Counted from the stretch's first letter, positions 43,179-53,270 are shown. The stretch is DNA of 64,000 nt from Rhodopseudomonas infernalis (GCF_022271405.1 NZ_JAJNAL010000011.1:1-64000); one strand, 5' to 3'. Notes: generated from the letters alone by a model not told the origin. Numbers and translations are program-made.

Positions 43179-43663
43179 GCCGAGCCCTCCGGGCGTTCGG
43201 CGATCGCGTCGGTCTGCTTCGTCCGCCAGGCGGTCAGCCGCTGCGCCAGGGCATCATCGCCCAGCGCCAGCACGCTCGCCGCCAGCAACGCCGCATTGAT
43301 CGCGCCGGCCTTGCCGATCGCCAGCGTCCCGACCGGGATGCCGGCCGGCATCTGCACGATCGAATACAGCGAATCGACGCCCGACAGCGCCTTCGACTCG
43401 ACCGGAACCCCGAAAACCGGCAGCTCGGTCAGCGCTGCGGTCATGCCCGGCAGATGCGCCGCACCGCCGGCCCCGGCGATGATGACCTTGTAACCAGCGG
43501 CTTTCGCCGCTTTGGCGAAGCCGTAAAGCCGGTCGGGTGTGCGGTGGGCGGAGACGATCCGAGCCTCATGGGCAACGCCGAGCGCGGTCAGGGTTTCGGC
43601 GGCGTGCCGCATCGTTTCCCAGTCCGACTGGCTGCCCATGATGATCGCAATGGGGGCTGTCAT
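43175..43663 (-). CDS. purE: N5-carboxyaminoimidazole ribonucleotide mutase
   Basis: This 162-residue mutase moves the carboxyl group of the PurK product to carbon. The family start [19 protein letters not shown] and the [15 protein letters not shown] and [17 protein letters not shown] motifs are intact. The ATG at 43661-43663 matches the usual N-terminus; the open frame beyond it is not coding. A GAAAGA box lies upstream. It is divergent from a diguanylate cyclase gene. Confidence 0.97.
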   Translation of the reverse strand: MTAPIAIIMGSQSDWETMRHAAETLTALGVAHEARIVSAHRTPDRLYGFAKAAKAAGYKVIIAGAGGAAHLPGMTAALTELPVFGVPVESKALSGVDSLYSIVQMPAGIPVGTLAIGKAGAINAALLAASVLALGDDALAQRLTAWRTKQTDAIAERPEGSA

Positions 43664-43780
43664 TCGAGCGATTCTTTCGCGAATCCAGAAGCATAAGAGG
43701 GGGAATATAGAGCCGGCCACCAACTGCGGCCAAGGCGCCGGGAATGCACTATCCTTTCTTGGTGAAGACCGGCAAGGGTT

Positions 43781-44539
43781 GTGGTGGCTCTCACGTTGAT
43801 TCTGATGAAAAAGACGCCCCCCCGATCCCTGGCGGCGCGGCCCCCCGGGCGCAAGACCCGGACCGGCGCGGCTGCCAAGAAGCCGGCGCGCACCGCCAAG
43901 CCGCTCGCCGAGCCGCCCGGCAAGCCTGCGCCGCGCAGCCGCGTGGCGTCTGGTCGGGCGCCGGTCGGCGCCGAGGCGAAGATCCGGCGGCTGAAGGCGC
44001 AGCTTGCGGCCGCGCTGGCGCAAATCGACGAGCTCCGCGCCTCCGCCGACACCGATTATCTGCTTGGCATCGCCAACCGCCGCGGGTTCGAGCGCGAGCT
44101 CGACCGTGCACTGGCCTATATCAAGCGTTATGACGCCAGCGGGGCGCTGATCATGCTCGACGTCGATGGCCTCAAGCCGGTCAACGATCGGTTCGGCCAT
44201 GCCGCCGGCGATGTCGTGCTGAAGGCCGTGGTGGAGGCGCTGCTCGGCCACGTCCGGGCGTCGGACCTGATCGGACGGCTCGGCGGCGATGAATTCGCAC
44301 TTCTGCTGTGGAACCTCAGCGAAGCCGACGCCCGCAAGAAAGCGGCGGCGTTGGAAGAAGCGGTGGACCGGCTGCCGATCCAGTTCGGCGCCCACACCGT
44401 GTCGGCCGGCATATCGGCCGGCGTGGCGATGCTGACCGGTGACATGGATGCGGCCGAGGCGCTCGCCAGCGCGGATCGGGCGATGTACGTCCGCAAGGCG
44501 CAGCGGCGCGCTGCGTCCGGCCGATCGGTCAGGCGATGA
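43781..44539 (+). CDS. Diguanylate cyclase (GGDEF domain only)
   Basis: This 252-residue protein makes cyclic di-GMP. Residues 1-60 are basic and Pro/Ala-rich; a short coiled coil (about 64-90) leads into the GGDEF domain (about 90-250). The active-site motif GGDEF is at 168-172 and the inhibitory site RASD at 159-162, five residues before it, so product feedback is expected. The start is uncertain: GTG 43781 (or 43784) has AAGGG nearby, ATG 43805 has none. The stop overlaps the stop of the convergent DUF465 gene by 11 bp. Confidence 0.9.
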   Translation: MVALTLILMKKTPPRSLAARPPGRKTRTGAAAKKPARTAKPLAEPPGKPAPRSRVASGRAPVGAEAKIRRLKAQLAAALAQIDELRASADTDYLLGIANRRGFERELDRALAYIKRYDASGALIMLDVDGLKPVNDRFGHAAGDVVLKAVVEALLGHVRASDLIGRLGGDEFALLLWNLSEADARKKAAALEEAVDRLPIQFGAHTVSAGISAGVAMLTGDMDAAEALASADRAMYVRKAQRRAASGRSVRR

Positions 44540-44735
44540 TGTCGGGCGTGATCTGATCTTCGATGAACGCGATGCGGTCACGCAGCGCCAGCTTGCGCTT
44601 CTTCAGCCGCTGCAGCCGCAACAGATCGGGGGCCGGCGAATGTTGCAGCGCATCAATCGCCGCATCGAGATCGCGGTGTTCCTGCTGCAGCTTCGCGAGC
44701 TCGGCACCGAACTCGCCTTCGTCTTCGTCGGTCAT
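44529..44735 (-). CDS. DUF465 (YdcH-like) small coiled-coil protein, copy 1
   Basis: This 68-residue protein is a DUF465 member, seen in [19 protein letters not shown] and [19 protein letters not shown], which form an antiparallel helical hairpin. The function is unknown. ATG 44733-44735 gives the usual family length; a GTG upstream at 44762 would add a few residues. A second member lies 400 bp away, divergently oriented. Confidence 0.83.
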   Translation of the reverse strand: MTDEDEGEFGAELAKLQQEHRDLDAAIDALQHSPAPDLLRLQRLKKRKLALRDRIAFIEDQITPDIIA

Positions 44736-45135
44736 GACCTGGAACAGCTTGGATAGGTCCACGGAGCACGGACCATCGCGGGAGAGTGGGAACGGTTTCG
44801 CCCGATTATCGCCTTTGCGCTCTGTGTGAGCAAGCGGCGCAGCTGCATCGTTCGTCGAACGAGACCTTAGGCGAAACAATCATTGCGAAGACGTTAACAC
44901 GCCGTCAGCCGAGAATGGCCGGCGCCACAATCGCGGCGAGACTGTGCGTGAACCGTGTAGCTGTGCGTCGCAGCACGTGTATCTCCGCGCGCGTATCGAC
45001 CGGGCTGATCCAGAATCGTTTCAGTCAGCCGAGTAATTGTGACGCAGATATTTCAAAGCCATCGACAGCCGCGCTGAGAGATGTACACTCACTCGTCCGG
45101 ATGGAATCTAGTCTCACTCACAGAGGAGGTTTCGT
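44736..45135. other. Intergenic region between the two DUF465 genes
   Basis: These 400 bp separate divergent DUF465 genes. I see no gene, repeat or strong hairpin. Promoters for both must lie here; the only clear signal is AGAGGAGGT directly before the right-hand gene. Confidence 0.4.
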
Positions 45136-45318
45136 ATGGCACTTCAGTCGCATCTCGTCGAACTTGAACGTAAGCACAAAGTTCTAGAGTCCCAACTGCA
45201 CGAAGCGCTCGCCCATCCCTCCACGGACGATATTCGTATCGCCGAGCTGAAACGTCGCAAACTCATGGTACGGGACGAAATCAACCGGCTGAAGCAAGGC
45301 TCTGCCACGATCCACTGA
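45136..45318 (+). CDS. DUF465 (YdcH-like) small coiled-coil protein, copy 2
   Basis: This 60-residue protein is a second DUF465 member: LVELERKHKVLESQLHEAL (about 7-25) and IAELKRRKLMVRDEINRLK (about 35-53). GAGGAGGT lies seven bases before the ATG, so it is probably well expressed. Its function is unknown. Confidence 0.85.
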   Translation: MALQSHLVELERKHKVLESQLHEALAHPSTDDIRIAELKRRKLMVRDEINRLKQGSATIH

Positions 45319-45576
45319 CCGAACTGCTGCAGCACATCGCATCGTTGCGCGCATGTTCGGCGCTTAGGCGCTGATAGCATCGCAACTAACGAGGTCTCGC
45401 AGGGCACGTGACGGTCTCCGGTCTGCGCCATCTATCCGGGACGCTTCGGCGTCGGCGCATCGACCGGGGATCTGCCACGGTGCAGTACCTGGCGATCAAT
45501 TGGCCGATCATCGGCCGCGCTGATCAACGGCTCGCGCGATCATCTTCCTCATATTTGCTGATCTGACCCTCGCGCA

Positions 45577-46692
45577 TCAGGCGCGATCGGCTGCTTGCGC
45601 CAGGTCGACCACATAATCGGCGATCGCCAACGAGGCGGTCAGGCCCGGCGACTCGATCCCGAACAAATTGATCAGACCGGCCACGCCGTGCTCGCGTTGG
45701 CCCTGGATGACAAAATCCTGTACCGCGACGGCAGGCGGAACAATCTTTGGTCGAATTCCTGAGTAGCCCGGCGCCAGCGCGCCGTCGGGCAGGCCAGGCC
45801 AATATTTGCGGATGGCCGGATAGAACCGCTCCGCCCGCGCCGGGTCGACGACGTAGTCGATGTGGTCGATCCATTCGACGTCCGGCCCGAACCGTGCCTG
45901 GCCCGCCAGGTCCAGCGTTAGATGCACCCCAAGTCCACCGGGCTCCGGCACCGGATAAATCAGGCGTGAGAAAGGCGCACGGACGCCGCAACTGAAGTAA
46001 TTGCCTTTCGCCAAGTAAGCAGTTGGGATCTGCGCCGGCGGCATCGGAGCGATTGCGCCTGCTATCGCCGGCGCGTTCAGTCCCGCGGCGTTGATCAGCA
46101 AGCGGCATCCCAGCGTCATCGGGGCCTCGCCGCCGACTTCCAGAACCAGTCCGTCGGCGCCGGCCGTGGCCCCGAGCAATGGCGCATGGAAGGCGAAAGC
46201 CGCGCCGGCATCCTCCGCGTCGCCGCGCAGCGCCAGCATATAAGCATGGCTGTCGATGATTCCGGTCGACGGCGACAGCAATGCCGCAACGCAGGTCAGC
46301 GCCGGCTCGAGCGCACGCGCCGCCGCGCCGTCGAGCACGCCGAGATCGTCGACGCCGTTCGCCGCCGCATGGGCCCGGATCGCCGCGAGCTTGTCCGCTT
46401 CTGCCGACGTCGTCGCAACGATCAGCTTGCCGCAATTGCGGTGAGGGATGCCGTGCTCGCGGCAATACGAATACAGCGCCTGTTTGCCGGTGACGCAGAA
46501 CTGCGCCATCAGGCTGCCGGCGCGGTAGTAGATTCCCGCATGAATGACTTCGCTGTTGCGCGATGACGTGCCGGTGCCGATGCCCTCAGCGGCTTCCAAC
46601 ACGATCACTTCGCGTCCCGAGCCCGCGAGCCGCCGCGCGATTGCCAGGCCGACCACCCCGGCGCCGACCACGACGCACTCCACCGTATCCAT
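45577..46692 (-). CDS. FAD-dependent oxidoreductase, L-2-hydroxyglutarate oxidase-like
   Basis: This 371-residue protein has the FAD-binding Rossmann motif [17 protein letters not shown] (about 7-23) and the DAO-family layout. The [14 protein letters not shown] segment (about 43-56) and the C-terminal GIRPKIVPP and [20 protein letters not shown] are typical of L-2-hydroxyglutarate oxidase (LhgO/YgaF) and relatives. It would oxidise a 2-hydroxy or amino acid. ATG 46690-46692 is preferred to the GTG just before it because GGAG is better spaced. It is monocistronic. Confidence 0.87.
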   Translation of the reverse strand: MDTVECVVVGAGVVGLAIARRLAGSGREVIVLEAAEGIGTGTSSRNSEVIHAGIYYRAGSLMAQFCVTGKQALYSYCREHGIPHRNCGKLIVATTSAEADKLAAIRAHAAANGVDDLGVLDGAAARALEPALTCVAALLSPSTGIIDSHAYMLALRGDAEDAGAAFAFHAPLLGATAGADGLVLEVGGEAPMTLGCRLLINAAGLNAPAIAGAIAPMPPAQIPTAYLAKGNYFSCGVRAPFSRLIYPVPEPGGLGVHLTLDLAGQARFGPDVEWIDHIDYVVDPARAERFYPAIRKYWPGLPDGALAPGYSGIRPKIVPPAVAVQDFVIQGQREHGVAGLINLFGIESPGLTASLAIADYVVDLAQAADRA

Positions 46693-46860
46693 CACCGCCG
46701 CTCCGTCACACCGCTTCGAGAAGAGCGGAGTGTTATCGGAGGATTAACCATCGGACGTCAATTGATGAAAGGACGGCACGATCTGGATGACAGACCTGCG
46801 GTGTTTACGCGTTCAAAATGAGTTGCAGGCCAGATTCCATCAGAAATTGTTGGGTGTTGC

Positions 46861-49545
46861 ATGGTGCCGAGGGTTTGGACGACAAGCAGCGGGGCAGCGT
46901 CAGCTGCGGCGGTGGCTTGGCTGTTCGCCTCCAGCACCGTGGCGTTGGCTGAATCCGGCTTTCAGCCGACCAGCTATGTGGGCGCGCTGGAGCCGGAGCT
47001 GGTCTGGGAACTGCTGATCGGCGGCCTGGTGCTCGCCTGCGCCACCAGCGGAATCGCGCTGTGGGCCACCGCTGTGATCCGCCGTCAACGTCGCGCCGAA
47101 CGTCGCAAGAACGTGCTGGTCGATTCCATGCTGAACAAGCTGCAGCAGGGCGTCGTCATCATCGACGCCAAGGGCCGGCTGGTGTTCTGCAACGATCCCT
47201 ATTTGGAGATGTACGGTCTCTGCCGCGCCGACGTGCGGCAAGGCATGGACGGTCGCGATCTGCTGGCGCTGCGCCGGGCGCGCGGCATGCTCGATCTCAG
47301 CAACAAGGAGTTTCTGAGGAGCGCCGCAACGCCGGAGGGGCTCATCAGCGAACTGCCGGACGGCCGCTTCATCCAGGTCAAGTTTTCGAAGCTCGCCAAT
47401 GGCGGCACGATCTCGACCCATAACGACTGCACCGAACTGCGCCGGATCTCGAAGCAGCTTTCGACCACCAGCCAGTTCCTGGAATCGGTGATCGACAACA
47501 TTCCGGTTTGCGTGGCCGCCAAGAGTATCGAAGACGGGCGCTACATCCTGGCGAACCGCGCATTCGAACGACTGTCGCGGCTGCCGCGCGAAAAGATCAT
47601 CGGCTCCACTGCCGAAGATCTGTATGCGCCAGAGTCCGCGGCGGCGATCCGGGCTGCTGATGAAGCGGCACTCGCCTCGGGTAAAGGCGAGTATCGCTCC
47701 GACCTCGCGATCGCACTCGGCAATCGCAATGTCGTCCTCGCGTCGGAGCGCGTCGTGGCCCGCAACGAGCGCAACGAACCCGAATTCATCATCGCTCTGT
47801 TCCAGGACGTCACCGACCGTCTGGCGCTGGCGCGCGAACTCGACAAGACCCGGAAATTCCTCGAGCTGGTGATCGACAACATCCCGGTCGGGCTCACCGT
47901 TCAGAACAGCGGCACCGGCCGCTACGTGCTGGCCAATCGCGGCGCCGAAGTCATCCTCAACCGCCGCCGCGAAGACGCGCTCGGTCTGACCTCGGGCGAG
48001 ATCTTCAATGCCAAGGAAGCACGGCTGATCGCCGAGCGCGACGACCTCGCGATCCGCAAGGGTGGGCTGATGGTCGAGGAGCATCCGATCAGCACCAAGG
48101 ACGGCCTCCGGCTGTTCGTCACCCGGCGCATCACGGTCGCCGACGAGGCGGGCGCCGAAAACTATCTGATCAAGACCCATGTCGACGTCACCGACCGCCG
48201 CCAGACCGAGGCGCGGATGGCGCATATGGCGTATCATGACGGCCTCACCGGCCTGCCCAACCGGCCGGCTTTCCTGAAATCGCTGTCGCAGATGATCGAG
48301 GCCTGCGACTGCTCGGCCGACGAGTTCGCGGTGCTCACCGTCGATCTCGACGGACTGGCTGAGATCAACGACGTGTTCGGTCACGCCATCGGCGACAAGC
48401 TGCTGGTCGAGGTCGCGCATCGGATCGAAGCAGCCTCGCGCGGCGGCGTGGTGGCGCGGCTCAGCGGCGATGAATTCGGACTGCTGATCGACGGCGCCCA
48501 GCCGGCTGCCGGCTATGAGCTCGCCCAACGCGTTTTGCACGAACTCGCCACCGGTTTCGAGATCGAAGGCAAGAGGGTCCGCACCGGCGCCACCACCGGG
48601 ATCGCGCTGTTCCCGCGCGACGGTCGCGATGCCGCCTCGCTGCTCGCCAACGCGGGCGCGGCACTGTTTCGCGCCAAGGGCCGCGCGCGCGGCACCATCA
48701 GCGTGTTCGCGCCCGAAATGGACATGCAGATCCGCGGCCGCCGCGCATTGCATCAGGATCTGTCGAGCGCGATCCGCAACGGCGAACTGTCGCTGCACTA
48801 TCAGCCGCAGGCGTCGAGCAGCAAACAACTGGCCGAGAGTAACGTCGTCGGCTTCGAGGCCCTGGCGCGGTGGCTGCATCCGAGCCGCGGCTTCGTGCCG
48901 CCGTCCGAATTCATCCCGCTGGCGGAAGAGAGCGGCCTGATCGTCGAGATCGGCGAGTGGATCCTGCGCGAGGCCTGCCAGCAGGCGGCGTCGTGGCCGA
49001 AGCCGCTGCAGATCGCCGTCAACCTCTCGCCGGCGCAATTTCTCAACAGCGATCTCGTCACCTTCGTGCATCGCGTGCTGCTCGAGACCGGGCTGCAGCC
49101 GGGGCGGCTCGAGCTCGAAATCACCGAAGGCGTGCTGATCGAGGATTTCGAGCGGGGCCTGTCGCTGCTGCGCCGGCTCAAGGCGCTCGGCGTGCGCGTC
49201 TCGATGGACGATTTCGGCAGCGGCTACTCGTCGCTGACCTATCTGCAGGCGTTCCCGTTCGACAAGATCAAGATCGACCGCGCCTTCATCATGAACCTCG
49301 GCCGAAACGTGCAGTCGGCCGCGATCGTGCGCGCCGTGATCGGGCTCGGCCACGGTCTCGGCGTGTCGCTGGTGGCGGAAGGCGTCGAGACCCAGGAGCA
49401 GCTCGACTTCCTGGTCGACGAAGGCTGCGACGCGGTTCAGGGCTATCTGATCGGCCGCCCGGCACCGATCGACGACTATCCCTGGCTGATCGGATTGCCG
49501 CCGCGCGCCGGCAGCTCTGTCGCCCGGTCGCGGCAGGTGAGCTGA
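46861..49545 (+). CDS. Membrane PAS-GGDEF-EAL cyclic di-GMP protein
   Basis: This 894-residue protein has an N-terminal signal or first membrane segment, a second one at about 50-70, then three PAS domains (about 85-200, 205-320 and 330-450). The GGDEF domain (about 455-615) has a changed active site, SGDEF at 535-539. The EAL domain (about 630-885) is intact: EAL at 666-668, DDFGSGYSSL (about 783-792) and VAEGVETQ, so phosphodiesterase activity is likely and the GGDEF part may only bind GTP. It is the largest intact gene in the window. Confidence 0.92.
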   Translation: MVPRVWTTSSGAASAAAVAWLFASSTVALAESGFQPTSYVGALEPELVWELLIGGLVLACATSGIALWATAVIRRQRRAERRKNVLVDSMLNKLQQGVVIIDAKGRLVFCNDPYLEMYGLCRADVRQGMDGRDLLALRRARGMLDLSNKEFLRSAATPEGLISELPDGRFIQVKFSKLANGGTISTHNDCTELRRISKQLSTTSQFLESVIDNIPVCVAAKSIEDGRYILANRAFERLSRLPREKIIGSTAEDLYAPESAAAIRAADEAALASGKGEYRSDLAIALGNRNVVLASERVVARNERNEPEFIIALFQDVTDRLALARELDKTRKFLELVIDNIPVGLTVQNSGTGRYVLANRGAEVILNRRREDALGLTSGEIFNAKEARLIAERDDLAIRKGGLMVEEHPISTKDGLRLFVTRRITVADEAGAENYLIKTHVDVTDRRQTEARMAHMAYHDGLTGLPNRPAFLKSLSQMIEACDCSADEFAVLTVDLDGLAEINDVFGHAIGDKLLVEVAHRIEAASRGGVVARLSGDEFGLLIDGAQPAAGYELAQRVLHELATGFEIEGKRVRTGATTGIALFPRDGRDAASLLANAGAALFRAKGRARGTISVFAPEMDMQIRGRRALHQDLSSAIRNGELSLHYQPQASSSKQLAESNVVGFEALARWLHPSRGFVPPSEFIPLAEESGLIVEIGEWILREACQQAASWPKPLQIAVNLSPAQFLNSDLVTFVHRVLLETGLQPGRLELEITEGVLIEDFERGLSLLRRLKALGVRVSMDDFGSGYSSLTYLQAFPFDKIKIDRAFIMNLGRNVQSAAIVRAVIGLGHGLGVSLVAEGVETQEQLDFLVDEGCDAVQGYLIGRPAPIDDYPWLIGLPPRAGSSVARSRQVS

Positions 49546-49583
49546 TCGCCCACCTGCTTTCGCGCAGCTTCGGCTCTGTCAGT

Positions 49584-50531
49584 TCACGCCTTGGCCTTGT
49601 CGGCGCTGCTGCCGAACGCCACCGGCGTCTGCGGCCGCTCATCGACATGCAGCGTGAACAGGTCCGGCCGCGCATAGTGCCCGACCGCGTCGAAATCCAG
49701 CGTGGCGCCGAGAATGTCGTCGGTGTCGATGTCGGCGGTGAGGATGCCTTCTTCGTCGAGCAGCGGGCCGGCGAGCACTTCGCCGAGCGGCCCGACGATC
49801 ACCGAGCGGCCGTGCATCATCCACTCGTCCGCGCCCGCCTCGATCCGGCTGGCGTAGTCGGCCGGGAAATCCGAGCGCCGCATCACCTGGCAGGCGCCGA
49901 TCACGAAGCAGCGGCCTTCCAGGGCGATGTGGCGCATGGTGGCGATCCAGCTCTCGCGGTCGTCGGCGGTGGGCGCGGCCCAGATCTGCACGCCCTTGGC
50001 GTAGTACGCCGCGCGCATCAGCGGCATATAGTGCTCCCAGCAGATCGCGCCGCCGAGCCGGCCGTACGGCGTGTCCACCACGGTGAGGGTCGAGCCGTCG
50101 CCGAAGCCCCACACCAGCCGCTCCGAGCCGGTCGGCATGATCTTGCGGTGAATGCCGAGCAGGCCGCCCGGCGCCAGATACAGCGCCGTGCAATACAGCG
50201 TGCCGCCCTCGCGCTCGATCACGCCGACCACGGCGTGGATATCGTGCTCGGCGCAGGCGGCGACGAGCTGGTCGACTTCGGGCCCCGGAATGGCGATGGC
50301 GCCGCGGACGTAGCGGGCGAAGTCCTCACGGCCTTCCGGCGTACGGCGACCGACCGAGCAGCCGAAGTCGAGGCCCTTCGGATAGCCGCCGATGAAGGCT
50401 TCGGGAAACACCGCGATCTGTACGCCCTTGGCGGCGGCTTCGCCGAGCAGCGCGACGGTGCGGGCGGTCGCGGCCGCGGCGTCGAACGGAATGGTAATCG
50501 CCTGAACGGCCGCGACTTTCAACTTGGCCAT
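49584..50531 (-). CDS. Nitrilase / carbon-nitrogen hydrolase
   Basis: This 315-residue enzyme belongs to the nitrilase branch. The catalytic Glu-Lys-Cys triad is present: FPEAFIGGYPKG (Glu, about 46), HRKIMPTGSERLVWG (Lys, about 131) and GGAICWEHYMPL (Cys, about 166), with the WEHYMP pattern typical of true nitrilases that turn organic nitriles into acids and ammonia. ATG 50529-50531 follows an open frame that is not coding. It is the last gene of a run with a flavin-reductase-like protein 11 bp upstream and an ABC importer before that. Confidence 0.92.
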   Translation of the reverse strand: MAKLKVAAVQAITIPFDAAAATARTVALLGEAAAKGVQIAVFPEAFIGGYPKGLDFGCSVGRRTPEGREDFARYVRGAIAIPGPEVDQLVAACAEHDIHAVVGVIEREGGTLYCTALYLAPGGLLGIHRKIMPTGSERLVWGFGDGSTLTVVDTPYGRLGGAICWEHYMPLMRAAYYAKGVQIWAAPTADDRESWIATMRHIALEGRCFVIGACQVMRRSDFPADYASRIEAGADEWMMHGRSVIVGPLGEVLAGPLLDEEGILTADIDTDDILGATLDFDAVGHYARPDLFTLHVDERPQTPVAFGSSADKAKA

Positions 50532-50542
50532 CTGATGAGTCC

Positions 50543-51214
50543 TTATGATGCGGTGGTGGGAGTGATCTGCGCGTCCCGCCACAGCGGACGGTCGAGATCG
50601 AACAAATCGCGGGTGCGGGTGTAGGCGGAGGCGCCATGCATCCTGCCGACGAGATCGAGCGCGGCGGGATCGACGCGCGGGCGCTCCGGATCGCCGGTCA
50701 GGACGTGCTGGGCGTAGTGCGCGTGGAGCACTTCGCCGACCACCATCACCTGGCCGGGGCCGGTGTCGAGCCAATGCGTGCGGCGGCATTCGAACGCGAC
50801 CGGCGAGGCCGCGATGCGCGGCGGCCGGATCGCGACGCTCGGGAGGGTTTCCAATCCTGCGAGATCGAGTTCATCGATCTCGGGCGGAGCTTCGACGCAG
50901 GTGGCGTTCATCGCCTCGACCAAACCGAACGGCACGAGATTGACGACGAATTCGCCACTCGCGCGGATGTTTGCGGCCGTATCCTTCGGCGCGTCGGGGC
51001 GCGCCAAAATGCCGAGTGCGATCACCGGCCGGTCAGAGCCGAACATGTTGAAGAACGAGTAGGGCGCCGCGTTGATGCAGCCATCGGGCGCACAGCTGAC
51101 GACCCATGCGATCGGGCGTGGCATGATGGTCGAGGCCATCAACCGGTAGCGATCCGCGCCGGACATCTGGGCGAAGTCGAAGTGACGCTGCGGTGGTGAT
51201 ACCAAGTCGTGCAT
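50543..51214 (-). CDS. Flavin-reductase-like FMN-binding protein
   Basis: This 223-residue protein has the split-barrel flavin reductase fold: YRLMASTIMPRPIAWVVSC (about 22-40), INAAPYSFFNMFGSDRPVIALG (about 47-68) and KDTAANIRASGEFVVNLVP (about 77-95). Such proteins supply reduced FMN to monooxygenases or act alone. It is 11 bp from the nitrilase gene and clearly cotranscribed with it. No monooxygenase is seen nearby, which leaves its partner open. Confidence 0.87.
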   Translation of the reverse strand: MHDLVSPPQRHFDFAQMSGADRYRLMASTIMPRPIAWVVSCAPDGCINAAPYSFFNMFGSDRPVIALGILARPDAPKDTAANIRASGEFVVNLVPFGLVEAMNATCVEAPPEIDELDLAGLETLPSVAIRPPRIAASPVAFECRRTHWLDTGPGQVMVVGEVLHAHYAQHVLTGDPERPRVDPAALDLVGRMHGASAYTRTRDLFDLDRPLWRDAQITPTTAS

Positions 51215-51228
51215 TTTGGCTAACGGTT

Positions 51229-51322
51229 CTCGTCATGGCCGGGCTCGTCCCGGCCATCCACGTTCTTACTTGGGGTAGTCGCTCAAAGGCGTGGATGGCC
51301 GGCACAAGGCCGGCCATGACGA
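51229..51322. repeat. Palindromic intergenic repeat, family F
   Basis: The ends CTCGTCATGGCCGGGCTCG and GGCACAAGGCCGGCCATGACGAG and inner CGGCCATCCACG / CGTGGATGGCCGG arms form a long palindrome. It separates the flavin-reductase gene from the ABC binding-protein gene on the same strand. Confidence 0.85.
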
Positions 51323-51347
51323 GGTCAGACGTGCAGCCTGAGCCCGT

Positions 51348-52403
51348 TTACGCGCGGGTGATCTTCACGCTCTTGGGGTCGAAGCCCTCAGCGGCGGCTT
51401 CCTTGTCGACCGCGCTGGCGATCGTGGTGTCGACGAACTTGGTCACGTCGGGCACGCGCGGCAGCAGCTTGTTCTCGACGCCCCATTTGGCGAGCAACTC
51501 CATCTTGGCGATCTGCGCCGGAGTCAGCGTCGCCTTGATGTCGGTGTAAGCCTTGGCGCTCCACGCCGGATCGTAGCTCGACGCCTTTTGCAGCACCTCG
51601 ACCGGGATGTTCTTGGCGGGCTCCAGCGTGCGAAACCAGCCGTTGACCAGATCGTTGTTCTGGCTGGCGAAGAACAGCGCTTCGGAGTTCGCCTTCAGCA
51701 TCCGCTTCAGCACCGCGGGGCGATCCTTGAAGAAGCGGTTGTTGGCGGCCAGCACGATCACCGGGGTGACGTTCTGCGAGACCACTTTCGCGTGGCCGGA
51801 GTTCTCGAAGAACGACACGAACGGATCGTAGGTGAAGAAGGCGTCGATGCGCTGCGAGCCGACCGCGTCGGCGAGTTCGGCGGGGCCGACGTTGACGAAA
51901 GTGACGTCCTTGCCCGGCACCAGCCCGGCCTTCGACACCGCTTCCTGCGCATTCTGGAACGCGGTGATGCCGAAGGTGCCGAACACCTGCTTGCCCTTGA
52001 GACCGGCGAGATCAGTGATGCCGGACTTATTGGTGGTGAGCACCGCCGAGCGGAAGATCGCCTGCGACGACACCGTGGTAACCGGCGCGCCGATCGCCAT
52101 GGTGGTGACGGCGGCAAAGTCGGACAGTGTGCCGATATCGGCGGCGCCGGAGACCAGCGCCTCGGTGATCGCCGGCGAGGCGGCGAGCTGGATCATCTCC
52201 ATCTTCAGGCCGTTGCGTTCCGCGATGTCGGTCCGCATCAGCACATGGGCGATCTGGGCCGACACCGTCGTGGTGTTGAACCAGGCCATCTTGACGACGT
52301 CGCCCTGCTGCGCGCGCAGGATCGACGGCGCCGCGAGCGGCAAAGTGGCGGCAAAGCCGGCGGCGAGCTGTCCGAAGCGGCGGCGCGATAGATTGATTGT
52401 CAC
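51348..52403 (-). CDS. ABC transporter periplasmic binding protein (nitrate/sulfonate/taurine class)
   Basis: This 351-residue protein has a Tat-type signal (SRRRFGQLAAGFAATLPLAA, twin Arg at 7-8) and an NMT1/SsuA-like solute-binding domain: NGLKMEMIQLAASPAITEAL, SGAADIGTLSDFAAVTTMA and FFTYDPFVSFFENSGHAKVV. This class delivers small anions or organosulfur or organonitrogen compounds. It is the third gene of the importer (permease, ATPase, binding protein) and is followed by the nitrilase pair. Confidence 0.9.
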   Translation of the reverse strand: MTINLSRRRFGQLAAGFAATLPLAAPSILRAQQGDVVKMAWFNTTTVSAQIAHVLMRTDIAERNGLKMEMIQLAASPAITEALVSGAADIGTLSDFAAVTTMAIGAPVTTVSSQAIFRSAVLTTNKSGITDLAGLKGKQVFGTFGITAFQNAQEAVSKAGLVPGKDVTFVNVGPAELADAVGSQRIDAFFTYDPFVSFFENSGHAKVVSQNVTPVIVLAANNRFFKDRPAVLKRMLKANSEALFFASQNNDLVNGWFRTLEPAKNIPVEVLQKASSYDPAWSAKAYTDIKATLTPAQIAKMELLAKWGVENKLLPRVPDVTKFVDTTIASAVDKEAAAEGFDPKSVKITRA

Positions 52404-52406
52404 GGC

Positions 52407-53261
52407 TTATTCCCCTTTTTGCCATTCAGGCTTCAGCGTCTCCCACAGGTCTTTGACCGTGGAGACGAACCATGGATCGGATCGCATCTCGGCAGTGCGG
52501 GGCCGCGGCAGCGGCACCAGCACTTCGTCGCGCACCCGGCCGGGGCGCGGACTCATCACCACGACGCGGTCGGCGAGGAACACCGCCTCGTCGATGCCGT
52601 GGGTGACGAAGATGACGGTCTTGCCGGCCTCGGTGGAAATGCGGGCGATCTCTTCCTGCAGCAGCACGCGGGTCTGCGCGTCGAGCGCGCCGAACGGCTC
52701 GTCCATCAGCAGGATGTCGGGATCGGGCGCCAGCGCGCGGGCGATCGCGGCGCGCTGCTTCATGCCGCCGGACATCTGGTGCGGATATTTGTCTTCGAAG
52801 CCGGACAGATGCACGGTGGCGATCAGCGCGCGGGCGATCTCGGCACGCTGCGCCTTCGGCATGCCCTTCGCCTTGAGGCCGAACTCGACGTTCTGTTGCA
52901 CCGTCATCCAGCCGAACAGTGCGTAGTCCTGGAAGACGACGGTGCGCGAGGCGTCGGGCTTGGAGATCGGCCGGCCGTTCTGCAGGATCTGGCCGGTCGA
53001 GGCCGACTGGAAGCCCGCGATGATGCCGAGCAGCGTCGACTTTCCGCACCCGGAGGGGCCGAGCAGCGAGATGAACTCGCCTTTCTTGATGCGCAGCGAC
53101 ACGCCGTCGAGCGCGATCACCGCCTGGTGGGTTGTCTTGGAGTCGTAGACCTTGCCGACATTGCGGATGTCGATCTGGACTTCGGCGGCTGCGGCACTGG
53201 CGGCTGAGGCCGGCGCGGCAGCGGAGATAGCTGGAATAGCCAATGCGAGATTTGCGGTCAT
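52407..53261 (-). CDS. ABC transporter ATP-binding protein (SsuB/TauB-like)
   Basis: This 284-residue cytoplasmic ATPase has Walker A GPSGCGKST (about 69-77), the signature MSGGMKQRAAIARAL (about 161-175) and Walker B DILLMDEPFGALD (about 182-194). The first 30 residues are an Ala-rich leader (AISAAAPASAASAAAAE) not needed for the fold, so the true start may be later. It lies 3 bp upstream of the binding-protein gene and 9 bp after the permease gene. Confidence 0.92.
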   Translation of the reverse strand: MTANLALAIPAISAAAPASAASAAAAEVQIDIRNVGKVYDSKTTHQAVIALDGVSLRIKKGEFISLLGPSGCGKSTLLGIIAGFQSASTGQILQNGRPISKPDASRTVVFQDYALFGWMTVQQNVEFGLKAKGMPKAQRAEIARALIATVHLSGFEDKYPHQMSGGMKQRAAIARALAPDPDILLMDEPFGALDAQTRVLLQEEIARISTEAGKTVIFVTHGIDEAVFLADRVVVMSPRPGRVRDEVLVPLPRPRTAEMRSDPWFVSTVKDLWETLKPEWQKGE

Positions 53262-53270
53262 GGGATTGCC

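Noticed and set aside
46900-49353. Open frame of 817 codons opposite the PAS-GGDEF-EAL gene
   Set aside because: The plus strand has every expected motif of a cyclic di-GMP protein; the reverse frame has none.
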